The notes under the pieces were generated by a model, which saw nothing but the letters and a program-made list of their open reading frames with translations, did no database searches and was not told the DNA's origin. Shown one piece after another: positions 1-7,890 of a stretch of 41,784 nucleotides of DNA. The translations under genes and the position numbers were made by a program. The first letter of the stretch is position 1; every line of letters starts with the position of its first letter. The stretch is from Bacillota bacterium (GTDB lineage Bacteria > Bacillota > Clostridia > Lachnospirales > Lachnospiraceae), in NCBI GenBank assembly GCA_023423335.1, contig JAFAFU010000036.1, forward strand, positions 1 to 41,784, read 5' to 3'.

Positions 1-1
1 C

Positions 2-124
2 GGTATGTGTGATCGTATCTACATCATGGACAGCGGCAGAATAGTCGGCGAGGTTGAGGGAGCAGGAGCTACGCAAGAGAATATCATGGCGCATATTTTG
101 AAAACAAGTAATAAAGGAGCGTAA
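2..124 (+). CDS. Sugar ABC transporter ATP-binding protein, C-terminal fragment
   Basis: An open frame enters the window at the left edge and stops at TAA 122-124, giving the last 40 residues of a protein. It reads CDRIYIMDSGRIVGEV, which matches the conserved end of the second nucleotide-binding domain of XylG/MglA/GguA-type sugar ATPases, where the signature D-R-I-x-V-M-x-x-G-R-I-V-G precedes a short tail. It ends three bases before the start of the permease gene, as expected for an ABC sugar operon (binding protein, ATPase, permease). The N-terminal part, with Walker motifs, lies outside the window, so the substrate cannot be read from this fragment. Confidence 0.8.
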   Translation, partial: GMCDRIYIMDSGRIVGEVEGAGATQENIMAHILKTSNKGA

Positions 125-127
125 ACA

Positions 128-1300
128 ATGAACAAGGCAAAAGTAATGTCATTTATCAAAGCGAATACAATGATTATTGCGTTAATCGTGATTACTGCAT
201 TCTTTGTTTGGAAGACCGGAGGAAAGATACTTTATCCGCAGAATGTAAGTAACCTGATTTCCCAGAATGCGTATGTATTCATATTAGCAACCGGTATGCT
301 GCTTTGTATCCTGACAGGCGGTAATATCGATCTTTCCATTGGTTCCGTAGTATGCTTTGTAGGAGCCACCGGAGCAACCTTAATGGAAAACAAAGATGTG
401 AACTGGGTCATTGCGATTATATTTATGTTGCTTCTCGGTACTGCCATCGGAGCATGGCAGGGCTTCTGGATTGCCTATGTCCGAGTCCCTCCATTTATTA
501 CAACGCTGGCAGGTATGTTAATATTCAGAGGATTATCGAACGTAGTTCTGGATGGCTTAACCGTTTCATTAACGAACACAACCTTTATCAAGATGTTTGG
601 CGGCGGAGCAAACTGCTATATTCCGGATTTCTTTGGAATGGAGGGCTTTAATTTAACCAGCATGCTGACAGGTATTATTGCATGTGTCATATACCTTATT
701 ATTCAAATCAGGGGAAGAATCAGAAAAGCGAAAAAAGGCTATGAAATGGAACCTATGAAGAAGATGCTTGCCAAGACAGTAATAATTTCTGGTGTTATCC
801 TGGCATTTTCCTACCAGCTGTCAAGACACAGAGGCATTCCCACCGCCCTCATTACGGTAGCAATTGTAGTTCTGGTTTATGGTTATATTACATCGAAGAC
901 CACCTTGGGCCGTCATTTTTACGCAGTCGGCGGAAATGAAAAAGCGACAAAGCTTTCCGGTATCAATACCAACAGAATATACTTCCTTGCTTATACCAAT
1001 ATGGGCTTCCTGGCCGCTTTAGCAGGCATGATGACAATTGCCCGCCTGACATCGGCACAGCCCACCTATGGACAGAATTATGAAATGGATGCGATCGGCT
1101 CCTGCTTCATCGGCGGAGCTTCCGCATACGGCGGGACAGGTAAAGTGTCCGGAGTTATCATCGGTGCTCTGTTAATGGGTGTCATCAACCTTGGTATGAG
1201 TATCAGCAGCGTAGATTCCAACTGGCAGAAGGTTGTAAAGGGCCTGGTTCTGTTAGGAGCTGTTATCTTTGACGTACTATCTAAGAAGAAAAACAGCTGA
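128..1300 (+). CDS. mmsB: Multiple monosaccharide ABC transporter permease
   Basis: Integral membrane permease of a sugar ABC importer, 390 residues. The sequence is a series of hydrophobic segments. It carries the family hallmark G-x-I-D-L-S-x-G-S-V near residues 65-75 (GGNIDLSIGSV) and the later stretch GGNEKATKLSGIN, which forms the coupling loop to the ATPase. The long charged insertion around residues 190-215 (IRGRIRKAKKGYEMEPMKK) is typical of the XylH/GguB/MmsB branch rather than the shorter RbsC branch; length also fits that branch. AGGAG lies just upstream of the ATG, and the gene follows the ATPase by three bases, so both are one operon. Xylose, glucose or galactose are plausible substrates, but the sequence does not decide. 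A hairpin follows the stop. Confidence 0.88.
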   Translation: MNKAKVMSFIKANTMIIALIVITAFFVWKTGGKILYPQNVSNLISQNAYVFILATGMLLCILTGGNIDLSIGSVVCFVGATGATLMENKDVNWVIAIIFMLLLGTAIGAWQGFWIAYVRVPPFITTLAGMLIFRGLSNVVLDGLTVSLTNTTFIKMFGGGANCYIPDFFGMEGFNLTSMLTGIIACVIYLIIQIRGRIRKAKKGYEMEPMKKMLAKTVIISGVILAFSYQLSRHRGIPTALITVAIVVLVYGYITSKTTLGRHFYAVGGNEKATKLSGINTNRIYFLAYTNMGFLAALAGMMTIARLTSAQPTYGQNYEMDAIGSCFIGGASAYGGTGKVSGVIIGALLMGVINLGMSISSVDSNWQKVVKGLVLLGAVIFDVLSKKKNS

Positions 1301-1343
1301 CAAGCAGACATCTGAAATTATATATCTCCTTTTGATCGGGAAG

Positions 1344-1376
1344 GGTGCTGTTACTGGGAGAAGTAACAGCACCTTT
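1344..1376 (+). terminator. Rho-independent terminator of the sugar ABC operon
   Basis: A perfect 12-bp stem (1344-1355 with 1362-1373, ggtgctgttact/agtaacagcacc) encloses a six-base loop and is followed by TTTC. The T-run is short, so termination may be incomplete, but the position 43 bases after the permease stop fits. Confidence 0.75.
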
Positions 1377-1380
1377 CGGC

Positions 1381-1410
1381 TTGTAAAGAATACCGGCTTT
1401 ATGATAAAAT
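1381..1410 (+). promoter_or_regulatory. Putative promoter of the orphan gene at 1549
   Basis: TTGTAA at 1381-1386 and TAAAAT at 1405-1410 are separated by 18 bases, and TG at 1402-1403 gives an extended -10 (TGATAAAAT). It sits directly after the ABC operon terminator. The predicted leader to the gene at 1549 would be about 130 nt. Confidence 0.45.
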
Positions 1411-1514
1411 AATTGCATTATCAGAAATTTGAGAAGGCATTTTAAGAGCGTTGTACTAGAAATATAAATTATACGGATAATATTCTTGATATCAGCATGA
1501 AGAAAAAGCAAGGT

Positions 1515-1530
1515 GCCGCCGTCAGGCGGC
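1515..1530 (+). promoter_or_regulatory. GCCGCC/GGCGGC hairpin just before a ribosome binding site
   Basis: GCCGCC (1515-1520), loop GTCA, GGCGGC (1525-1530). The following bases read AGCAGAATGGAG, the last part serving as ribosome binding site for the ATG at 1549. Nearly the same arrangement precedes argD (21804-21820) and a similar one precedes argG on the minus strand (18589-18603). No T-run follows, so it is not a standard terminator. Confidence 0.6.
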
Positions 1531-1548
1531 AGCAGAATGGAGTTTGCT

Positions 1549-1869
1549 ATGAACGAAGAACTTGGTACCCTGGATTTATATCTGAAGGAATTGTTTATAG
1601 GATCCAAATTTGATGAGATGAGGGATATCTTAAAGGATAAGCCGGAGGATATCGTGAAGGAACTTTCCGATTATAATTGGAACATTATTAAGAAATATTA
1701 CGATATGGAGAATTTTACTCTTCTTTACCAGCATTATAAATTTGTGGCTTATTCCTGCTTCATGGTGGAATATGCCCATAAACGCGGACTCATAGGGAAT
1801 GATGTCTTCCTGATCATGTTATCGGTATTTAATGATATCTATGAATCCAACCGCGGACAGAGGCCATAG
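1549..1869 (+). CDS. Hypothetical protein, small and mostly helical
   Basis: A 106-residue reading frame with no domain I recognise. The protein is rich in charged and aromatic residues (stretches such as KKYYDMENFTLLYQHY), has no signal peptide and no clear membrane segment, and looks like a compact helical cytosolic protein. The frame extends upstream to an ATG at 1513, but that codon lies in the GCCGCC hairpin. The ATG at 1549 has GGAG six bases upstream, so I chose it. It stands alone: the ABC operon terminator lies before it and the asnA promoter starts 17 bases after it. The hairpin in front is shared with argD, which may hint at a common post-transcriptional control. Confidence 0.65.
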   Translation: MNEELGTLDLYLKELFIGSKFDEMRDILKDKPEDIVKELSDYNWNIIKKYYDMENFTLLYQHYKFVAYSCFMVEYAHKRGLIGNDVFLIMLSVFNDIYESNRGQRP

Positions 1870-1885
1870 GCTGTGCAGCATATGA

Positions 1886-1914
1886 TTGACAAAACTTGAA
1901 GAAACTTGTAAAAT
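1886..1914 (+). promoter_or_regulatory. Strong sigma-A-type promoter of asnA
   Basis: TTGACA (1886-1891), 17-base spacer, TAAAAT (1909-1914). This is the best -35/-10 match in the window. Transcription would begin near 1921, about 48 bases before the GTG start of asnA, which argues against the in-frame ATG at 1927 as the start. Confidence 0.75.
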
Positions 1915-1968
1915 GTGCTACAGAGCATGTTTGCAGATGAACATGTGGAACGAATGGGAGGTAGGATA

Positions 1969-2976
1969 GTGAAATTAATTATCCCTGACGGCTATCAGCC
2001 GGTACTTGATATTAAGGAAACAGAAATCGGAATTAAATATGTTAAGGATTATTTTGAACGGGAGCTGGCGAAGCAGCTCAATCTTACCAGAGTTTCAGCA
2101 CCTCTTTTTGTGAAACCGGAAACCGGCTTGAATGATAATCTGAATGGTGTGGAAAGACCCGTCAGCTTCGGAATTAAGGAACAGGATGAAGCGGTGGTTG
2201 AGATCGTCCACTCCCTGGCAAAATGGAAGAGACAGGCATTAAAACGATATGGCTTCCTTATGGGAGAAGGTCTCTATACGGATATGAATGCAATCCGCAG
2301 GGATGAGGAGACCGATAACATCCATTCCATCTATGTGGACCAATGGGACTGGGAAATGGTAATCGAAAAGAGCAGCCGTAATGTGGATACCTTAAAGAGT
2401 ATCGTAAACAGAGTATATACAGCGCTGCGCAATACAGAAAAATATGTCTCCTGCCTGTATGATTATGTGGAGGAGATTCTTCCGAAGCAAATCAGTTTTG
2501 TGACCTCTCAGGAATTGGAGGATCAGTATCCCGATCTTACCCCGAAGGAAAGAGAGTATGTGGCAGCGAAGGAGAAGGGTGCGGTATTCATTATGCAGAT
2601 TGGCGGAGCCTTAACTTCAGGCGAGCGTCATGACGGAAGAGCACCGGATTATGATGATTGGAAATTAAACGGGGATATTATCGTATATTATCCCGTTCTT
2701 GACATTGCATTGGAGCTGTCCTCCATGGGCATCCGGGTGGATGAGACTTCCTTACTGGAGCAGTTAAAGCTCAGCGGTTGTATGGACCGGGCAGAGCTGC
2801 CCTTCCAGAAGGCACTGCTGAATAAAGAACTTCCGTATACCATTGGCGGAGGCATCGGGCAGTCCCGGATTTGTATGTTCTATCTCCGAAAAGCCCATAT
2901 CGGAGAAGTTCAATCTACCGTATGGCCTGCTGATGTTATGGAAGAAGCAGAGAAGAGCGGACTTGGTTTCCTGTAA
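1969..2976 (+). CDS. asnA: Aspartate--ammonia ligase (asparagine synthetase A)
   Basis: Makes asparagine from aspartate, ammonia and ATP in the cytosol, without glutamine. The 335-residue protein has the class II aminoacyl-tRNA-synthetase-like fold of AsnA: an opening IPDGYQPVLDIKETE, then RVSAPLFVKPETGLNDNLNG and VERPVSFGIK, a central FLMGEGLYTDMNAIRRDEE, and the C-terminal GGGIGQSRICMF that helps bind ATP. Length matches the family. I place the start at GTG 1969, seven bases after GGAGG; upstream in-frame ATGs at 1927 and 1954 are close to the predicted transcription start or have no good ribosome binding site. A phosphatase gene follows after 35 bases and probably shares the transcript. 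Confidence 0.95.
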   Translation: MKLIIPDGYQPVLDIKETEIGIKYVKDYFERELAKQLNLTRVSAPLFVKPETGLNDNLNGVERPVSFGIKEQDEAVVEIVHSLAKWKRQALKRYGFLMGEGLYTDMNAIRRDEETDNIHSIYVDQWDWEMVIEKSSRNVDTLKSIVNRVYTALRNTEKYVSCLYDYVEEILPKQISFVTSQELEDQYPDLTPKEREYVAAKEKGAVFIMQIGGALTSGERHDGRAPDYDDWKLNGDIIVYYPVLDIALELSSMGIRVDETSLLEQLKLSGCMDRAELPFQKALLNKELPYTIGGGIGQSRICMFYLRKAHIGEVQSTVWPADVMEEAEKSGLGFL

Positions 2977-3011
2977 AGAGGGATGGGAATGTCATACGGG
3001 AGGAGCGGTAT

Positions 3012-3644
3012 ATGGTAAACCTATACCTGATACGTCACGGCAGACAGAACAGCACCCTGTGTAATGTGGATGTGGAGCTGTCCAAAGAAGGATATGACCA
3101 GGCGGAGCTGCTAAGGGAGCGTCTGAAGGGATACCCGGTGGATGCACTTTACAGCAGCGATCTGATCCGGGCGAAACAGACAGCCGGGATCATCAATGAG
3201 GCGTTCGGTTTGCCAATGGAAATCAGAGAGGAACTGAAGGAGATTTCCTTCGGATACTTAACGGGTAAGACAGAACAATATATTAATGAACATTTTCATA
3301 AATTTAAATCGGAGCAATATCAATTGCTTGAGGATATTCCATATCCGGGCGGAGAGAATGGTGCCTCGGTTTACGAGAGGGCTATGCCGGTCCTTTGGGA
3401 GATTGTTCGGAGCGGAAAGCAGAACATCGTCATCGTGACACATGGGGGTACCATTCGGGCCCTTATGGCAGCGCTTTTCGGGAAGAACCAGGCGAAACGG
3501 TTTTTGTTCGGCGTATCTCTGGAGAATACCAGCATTACGGAAGTGATTTATAACCCGGAAAATGACCGGTTCTATCTGGAACGGTTCAATGACCACGCCC
3601 ATTTGGAGGGGCATCCAAAGCTTTTGCGCCGCAGAACGCAGTGA
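3012..3644 (+). CDS. Histidine phosphatase family protein
   Basis: A 210-residue member of the phosphoglycerate-mutase-like histidine phosphatases. The catalytic RHG motif is at residues 8-10 (LIRHGRQNST), the partner arginine motif is YSSDLIRAKQTA near residue 50, and the second catalytic histidine is in VTHGGTIRAL near residue 145. The family includes alpha-ribazole phosphatase and broad-specificity phosphatases; substrate cannot be assigned, and no cobalamin genes are nearby. It follows asnA by 35 bases and is followed by a clear terminator, so the two are probably a bicistronic unit without an obvious metabolic link. Confidence 0.85.
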   Translation: MVNLYLIRHGRQNSTLCNVDVELSKEGYDQAELLRERLKGYPVDALYSSDLIRAKQTAGIINEAFGLPMEIREELKEISFGYLTGKTEQYINEHFHKFKSEQYQLLEDIPYPGGENGASVYERAMPVLWEIVRSGKQNIVIVTHGGTIRALMAALFGKNQAKRFLFGVSLENTSITEVIYNPENDRFYLERFNDHAHLEGHPKLLRRRTQ

Positions 3645-3669
3645 GATATAAATTCATATCAATAAAAGG

Positions 3670-3707
3670 CTGCTGCATAATAGACATATTATGCAGCAGT
3701 TATTTTA
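3670..3707 (+). terminator. Terminator after the histidine phosphatase gene
   Basis: A perfect 12-bp stem (ctgctgcataat at 3670-3681 with attatgcagcag at 3688-3699), six-base loop, then TTATTTTA. It closes the asnA transcript. Confidence 0.85.
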
Positions 3708-3750
3708 TGGAGAATAGTATTCTTATGTCCTGCGGCGCCTTTCCGGAAGG

Positions 3751-4599
3751 CTAAAAAACAGTCTCGTCGGGATGGGGGCCGGTGCGGCCCATAGGCTCCA
3801 GGACCTTCAAGGCTTCAATATCTTTTTCTGATATTTCAAAATCAAAAATGTCCGCATTCTCACGCATCCGATCAGCAGTGGAAGCTTTGGGCAGAGGCAG
3901 AAAACCGTGCTGAATACTCCACCGGAGTAAAAGCTGGGCAACCGTTTTGTTATAGGTTTTCGCTGTTTCTATTAAAAGGGGATGATTCATATGTCCTTTT
4001 AGTAAAGGACTCCAGGCTTCTATAATGATTCTGTGGTCCTTGCAATAGGTCACGGCTTCCCGCTGGACATACTGGGGATGCAGCTCCAACTGATCCACCA
4101 TCGGAGCGATGGTTGCCGTCTCTAATATCGCATCGATGTGGTGCTCCAGGAAATTGCTGACGCCGATGGCTTTGATTTTACCGGCGTTATATAATTCCTC
4201 GAAGGCTTTCCAGCTGCCCTCATTCAGCTCTTTCCAATTATCGCGGAACTGAGCCGGCCGCGGCCAGTGGATCAGGTACAGATCCAGATAATCCAGCCCT
4301 AAATTATTCATCGTGATGTCAAATTCCTTCAAGGTGTTTTCGTAACCATGACTTGGATTATCCAGCTTGCTGGTGATGAATAATTCGTTTCTCTTCAGGC
4401 CGCATCCGCGGACGGCTTTTCCCACTGCGTTATCATTATGATAGGCAAAGGCGGTGTCAATATGCCGATAACCGCAGTCAATGGCCGTTTTTACAATATC
4501 GACGGTATCATCATCATTCAAGAGCTTCCAGGTCCCAAAACCTACGCAGGGAATTTTCACTCCATTGGATAAAACGTAACTGTCCTGTATACTATCCAT
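3751..4599 (-). CDS. Aldo/keto reductase
   Basis: NADPH-dependent carbonyl reductase of the AKR family, 282 residues from the chosen start. The catalytic tetrad is visible: Asp and Tyr in DCGYRHIDTAFAYHND, Lys in LFITSKLDN, and His in LDLYLIHWP. The family features GVSNF and, near the end, LPKASTADRMRENADIF (cofactor phosphate binding) are present, consistent with the 2,5-diketo-gluconate-reductase-like branch. An in-frame ATG exists at 4638, but the ATG at 4599 has AAGGAGG nine bases upstream. The likely minus-strand -10 is TATAAT at 4650-4655. The physiological substrate is unknown. Confidence 0.9.
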   Translation of the reverse strand: MDSIQDSYVLSNGVKIPCVGFGTWKLLNDDDTVDIVKTAIDCGYRHIDTAFAYHNDNAVGKAVRGCGLKRNELFITSKLDNPSHGYENTLKEFDITMNNLGLDYLDLYLIHWPRPAQFRDNWKELNEGSWKAFEELYNAGKIKAIGVSNFLEHHIDAILETATIAPMVDQLELHPQYVQREAVTYCKDHRIIIEAWSPLLKGHMNHPLLIETAKTYNKTVAQLLLRWSIQHGFLPLPKASTADRMRENADIFDFEISEKDIEALKVLEPMGRTGPHPDETVF

Positions 4600-4720
4600 A
4601 TCAGTATTCCTCCTTAAAAAATGCGGATCAGCTTCCACTTTTCATACTTATTATACCCAATACCAGAATATCATAGCAGAAGTCATATTACAAAGTAAAA
4701 TTTTCTTTCCGGTCAGTTTC

Positions 4721-4749
4721 TTGCTTTATCCCGGATAATTGGATATACT
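4721..4749 (+). promoter_or_regulatory. Putative promoter of the HAD hydrolase gene
   Basis: TTGCTT (4721-4726), 17 bases, TATACT (4744-4749), in the divergent region between the aldo/keto reductase and the HAD gene. Confidence 0.45.
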
Positions 4750-4799
4750 GATGATTATACCAAAACGGGGCACTGATGAAATGTCTGCAAAGCAGGCAA

Positions 4800-4815
4800 A
4801 TGCCTTGAAAGGCAT
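4800..4815 (+). promoter_or_regulatory. Short hairpin directly before the HAD ribosome binding site
   Basis: ATGCCT (4800-4805), loop TGAA, AGGCAT (4810-4815), followed at once by AGGAGG and the ATG at 4827. The sequence differs from the GCCGCC hairpins but the placement is the same. There is no T-run. Confidence 0.5.
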
Positions 4816-4826
4816 AGGAGGTTATT

Positions 4827-5480
4827 ATGATAAAAGCGATTGTATTTGATTTGGACGGAACCCTGATAGACCGCAGAAAGGCTTTTCTGTCCTACTGCAA
4901 TTATCTGATTGATCAATATGAGCCGCAGGCGCCTTTTCAGGTTACCAGGGATGAACTGATTCACCGGATGGTGGAGATTGATGCCAACGGCTATGGCGGG
5001 CTTAAGAATTTTATTCCGAAGCTGAAAGATATCTGGGAGCTTCCCTTTACCACAGAGGAATTTATTCGGGAAAGGAACCGCACCTTCAGCAAATTCTCCG
5101 TACCCATGCCTGGTGCCTGTGAGGTTCTGACAGAGCTTAAATCCAGATATAAGCTGGGTATCATAACGAATGGTTACTCCGATTGCCAGAGGGATAAGAT
5201 TGTTGCAGTAGGAATTGCGCCATACTTTGATGACATTCTTGTTTCAGGGGATGTACCCTACGAGAAACCGGATCCGGAGATATTCTATCTGTCCTGTTCC
5301 CGATTGAAGGTGGACCCGGAGGAAATGATTTATGTCGGAGATTACTTCCCGAACGATATTGCCGGTGCATTGGCGGCAAAGATAAAGCCCATCTGGATCA
5401 CAGAGGACCCGGATGAGCGTAAGGAGCAATATGATGGGATCAGAATCCGTAAGGTGAGGGACCTGCTTAAGCTGCTGTAA
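4827..5480 (+). CDS. HAD family hydrolase
   Basis: A 217-residue haloacid-dehalogenase-type phosphatase. Motif I is FDLDGT at residues 7-12, motif II is the ITNG threonine near residue 113, the lysine is in YEKPDPEIF, and motif IV is YVGDYFPNDIAGA. The helical cap between residues 17 and 85 makes it a C1-type enzyme of the HAD-IA group (YjjG/Gph-like), acting on small phosphorylated metabolites or nucleotides. The ribosome binding site AGGAGG is five bases before the start. Its stop lies only three bases from the stop of a convergent second HAD gene of a different subclass. Confidence 0.88.
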   Translation: MIKAIVFDLDGTLIDRRKAFLSYCNYLIDQYEPQAPFQVTRDELIHRMVEIDANGYGGLKNFIPKLKDIWELPFTTEEFIRERNRTFSKFSVPMPGACEVLTELKSRYKLGIITNGYSDCQRDKIVAVGIAPYFDDILVSGDVPYEKPDPEIFYLSCSRLKVDPEEMIYVGDYFPNDIAGALAAKIKPIWITEDPDERKEQYDGIRIRKVRDLLKLL

Positions 5481-5483
5481 GTA

Positions 5484-6341
5484 TTATTGCGGCTTCTTTG
5501 ACGCTTCCTCCGGAACCTTGATTGCATTAAATTGCAGCCAGAGTGCAACCCCGTCTTCGGTATTGCTGCTGGTTATGGTGTCCGCCTGCGCTTTCAGCTC
5601 TTCTACCGCATTGGCAACTGCAATTTTATAATCACAGGCCTGAAAGAGGGGAAGATCATTACGGTTATCCCCAAAGCAGGTAACGGAAGCGGCGCCAAGA
5701 TACTTTTTCAGATATTGTACCGCATGGTATTTGGAGGCATTTTTGCTGTAGATTTCCAGATACCAGATATCCGGGGTATAATTATCCTTGTACATAACAC
5801 TGTTTAAATCCGGAGCATCTGCTACATAGGGATAAATCAGGTCCAAATTCTCCTTCACGTCCATTACGGTAAAGTATATCAGGGGTTCTCCTGCCAGATC
5901 TTGAAAATCCTCCACCCGGATAAAAGGCTTTTGATACAGCCGGACCCGTTCTTCATAGAAGTCTTTCAGAGCACGGTTGCTTAAATCCTCATAATAGGTG
6001 GACATCACACCATCCCTCATGGTATACGCAAAGCCCTTCAGCCGGTGATTGCTGATAATGGACATCAAACGCTCCGTACTTTCACTGCTGAAGGTTTCTA
6101 CCTTGAGATATTCACTTTTAGCCAGATCATAGATACATACTCCGTTCATCAGGATAACGGGCAGCCGGATGGAGACATCTTTAAGGATTGGGCGGACAGA
6201 AGCGATGCTCCTTGCGGTAGCCACAGTAAAATGTACTCCCTGCCGTATCAGATCATTTAATATGCGCACCGTCCTGGCGGAAAGCTCCACATTAGGCTGC
6301 AGCAAAGTACCGTCCAGGTCTGAGATATATAATGTATTCAT
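5484..6341 (-). CDS. Cof-type HAD family phosphatase
   Basis: A 285-residue HAD-IIB (Cof-like) hydrolase, probably a sugar-phosphate or cofactor phosphatase. Motif I is ISDLDGTLLQPN at residues 6-17, motif II is the TARS segment, and the C-terminal motif is TCFGDNRNDLPLFQACDYKIAVANA, typical of the Cof subfamily. The large cap domain sits between about residues 85 and 190. It converges on the HAD-IA gene with three bases between stops. A 7-bp stem (5469-5475 with 5489-5495, one G-T pair) spans both stop codons and could act as a weak shared terminator. Confidence 0.88.
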   Translation of the reverse strand: MNTLYISDLDGTLLQPNVELSARTVRILNDLIRQGVHFTVATARSIASVRPILKDVSIRLPVILMNGVCIYDLAKSEYLKVETFSSESTERLMSIISNHRLKGFAYTMRDGVMSTYYEDLSNRALKDFYEERVRLYQKPFIRVEDFQDLAGEPLIYFTVMDVKENLDLIYPYVADAPDLNSVMYKDNYTPDIWYLEIYSKNASKYHAVQYLKKYLGAASVTCFGDNRNDLPLFQACDYKIAVANAVEELKAQADTITSSNTEDGVALWLQFNAIKVPEEASKKPQ

Positions 6342-6391
6342 GGATGCCCTTATCCTTTCGTAATAATTACCCCAGTCTTTATGATTATTTT

Positions 6392-7411
6392 TTACAGATA
6401 TTTGGGGAGGTTTCCTTCCATAGCCTCATATGCTTCTATTATCCGGTCGGTCCATTCATCAAATTCAGGGTCCGGCTTTTGCAGGTCCTTATCACCTAAT
6501 ATCGTTGCCAGAGTTCTTCTGGCCCCCTGGTCAAAGCGTACGGTAGCCCTGTAATCCGGAACCAGTCTCTTAACCTTGCTGTTATCAAATATTACGGTAT
6601 GGGTCTTATCTCCGAGAAGACCGCCCATCAGCTCCGGATAGGCCTTTGCCAGAGTATCGGAGGGGATATGGACGAGCTTCGGGGTAACCTTCAGGGCAGA
6701 TCCGATGATATCATAAATCTGATTCCAGGTAAGGCTCTCGTCAGAAGTGATCTGAAAAGCTTCCCCGATGGCATGCAGATTGCCCATCAGCCCAAGAAAG
6801 GCTTTCGCGAAGTCCGTATTATGAGTCAGGGTCCAGAGGGAGCTGCCATCCCCATGAACGATTACCTTCTTACCTTGCAGCATACGGTTAACAACAGAAA
6901 AACTTCCGTTTTTACCGTGGACTGCCAGAGGCAAATCATAATCCCCGTAGGTATGGCTGGGGCGGACGATGGTAATCGGAAAACCGTTCTCCCGGTATTC
7001 CCTGATCAGATATTCTTCACAGGCGATTTTATTGCGGGAATACTGCCAGAAGGGATTAGAGAGAGGAGTGCTTTCCGTGATAAAGGGGCTGGACAGGGGC
7101 TTTTGGTAAGCGGAAGCTGAGCTGATGAATATATATTGCTTCGTCTTGCCGGAAAACAAACGGACATCCCTCTTTAATGCTTCTACGTCAAAAGCAATAA
7201 ACTCTGCCACAATATCAAATTCAAGATTCTTCAGTTTCTCCTTCACTTCGGCTTCGTTATTTATGTCCGCCTGTATTACCTTGACACCCTCGGGAACACG
7301 GTTCCCGCGGTTACCCCTGTTTAACAGGTATAAGTCAAAGCCGTAAGCAGGAGCCAGTTGTGTAATTGCGGTACTGATTGTACCGGTACCTCCGATAAAT
7401 AATGCCTTCAT
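6392..7411 (-). CDS. NAD-dependent epimerase/dehydratase family protein (extended SDR)
   Basis: A 339-residue extended short-chain dehydrogenase/reductase. The N-terminal Rossmann motif is FIGGTGTISTAI (residues 5-16) and the active-site Y-x-x-x-K is in QYSRNKIACEEYL near residue 130, with the serine contributed by ISSASAY. The GTGTIS form and the C-terminal region resemble the CSP41/isoflavone-reductase-like branch found widely in Firmicutes, whose substrates are mostly unknown. AGGAGG precedes the ATG. It lies 50 bases upstream of the Cof phosphatase gene on the same strand, so co-transcription is likely. Confidence 0.85.
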   Translation of the reverse strand: MKALFIGGTGTISTAITQLAPAYGFDLYLLNRGNRGNRVPEGVKVIQADINNEAEVKEKLKNLEFDIVAEFIAFDVEALKRDVRLFSGKTKQYIFISSASAYQKPLSSPFITESTPLSNPFWQYSRNKIACEEYLIREYRENGFPITIVRPSHTYGDYDLPLAVHGKNGSFSVVNRMLQGKKVIVHGDGSSLWTLTHNTDFAKAFLGLMGNLHAIGEAFQITSDESLTWNQIYDIIGSALKVTPKLVHIPSDTLAKAYPELMGGLLGDKTHTVIFDNSKVKRLVPDYRATVRFDQGARRTLATILGDKDLQKPDPEFDEWTDRIIEAYEAMEGNLPKYL

Positions 7412-7497
7412 AAGAGCCTCCTTCTTGTTATTGCAGATCGTTTGGTTTGTATCGGTTTATAGGGAACAGATTTTTTGTTCATGGTATCGAAATATTA

Positions 7498-7851
7498 TCA
7501 GTTCGGGCGGGTCAATTTACGGATGGAATACAGGATCAGGGCGGTATCCCCGGCGATGAGCAGCAGACTGATCAAGGCTGATTTTATATTATCCGACAGC
7601 AGGCTGCGGACACTTAGGAACAGGCTCAGGACGGCAAGTAGATAAAAGGTGAACAGATACAGCTTAAATCCTAAGTTCAGATTCTTTCCGGACAGTGCCA
7701 GAAAAAATTCAATGATCGAATAAGCAACAATAAGAATTGCCAGGATGATATTAAGCTTTGTATCATTAACAATGTAGAACATAAAATTACTGGCCGCTAA
7801 AATGCCCATCAGAACCCATTTACCGATGGTTAACAATTTTTTTTGATTCAT
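7498..7851 (-). CDS. Small multi-pass membrane protein of unknown function
   Basis: About 117 residues with four hydrophobic segments (roughly residues 9-27, 33-52, 62-80 and 88-107), short loops and a basic C-terminus (IRKLTRPN). I recognise no family motif. The frame has an ATG at 7860, but the ribosome binding site GAAAGG abuts that codon; the ATG three codons later (7851) has correct spacing, so I use it. It lies between a GNAT acetyltransferase and an epimerase on the same strand, probably as part of one transcript. Function is not inferable. Confidence 0.7.
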   Translation of the reverse strand: MNQKKLLTIGKWVLMGILAASNFMFYIVNDTKLNIILAILIVAYSIIEFFLALSGKNLNLGFKLYLFTFYLLAVLSLFLSVRSLLSDNIKSALISLLLIAGDTALILYSIRKLTRPN

Positions 7852-7890
7852 ATCCCGCATCCTTTCTATCTTTCGTCTTATCGTAAGAGA

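Noticed and set aside
1927..1968. Upstream ATG starts for asnA
   Set aside because: They lie close to the predicted transcription start or lack a well-spaced ribosome binding site; the GTG at 1969 is placed after GGAGG and begins the conserved AsnA sequence.
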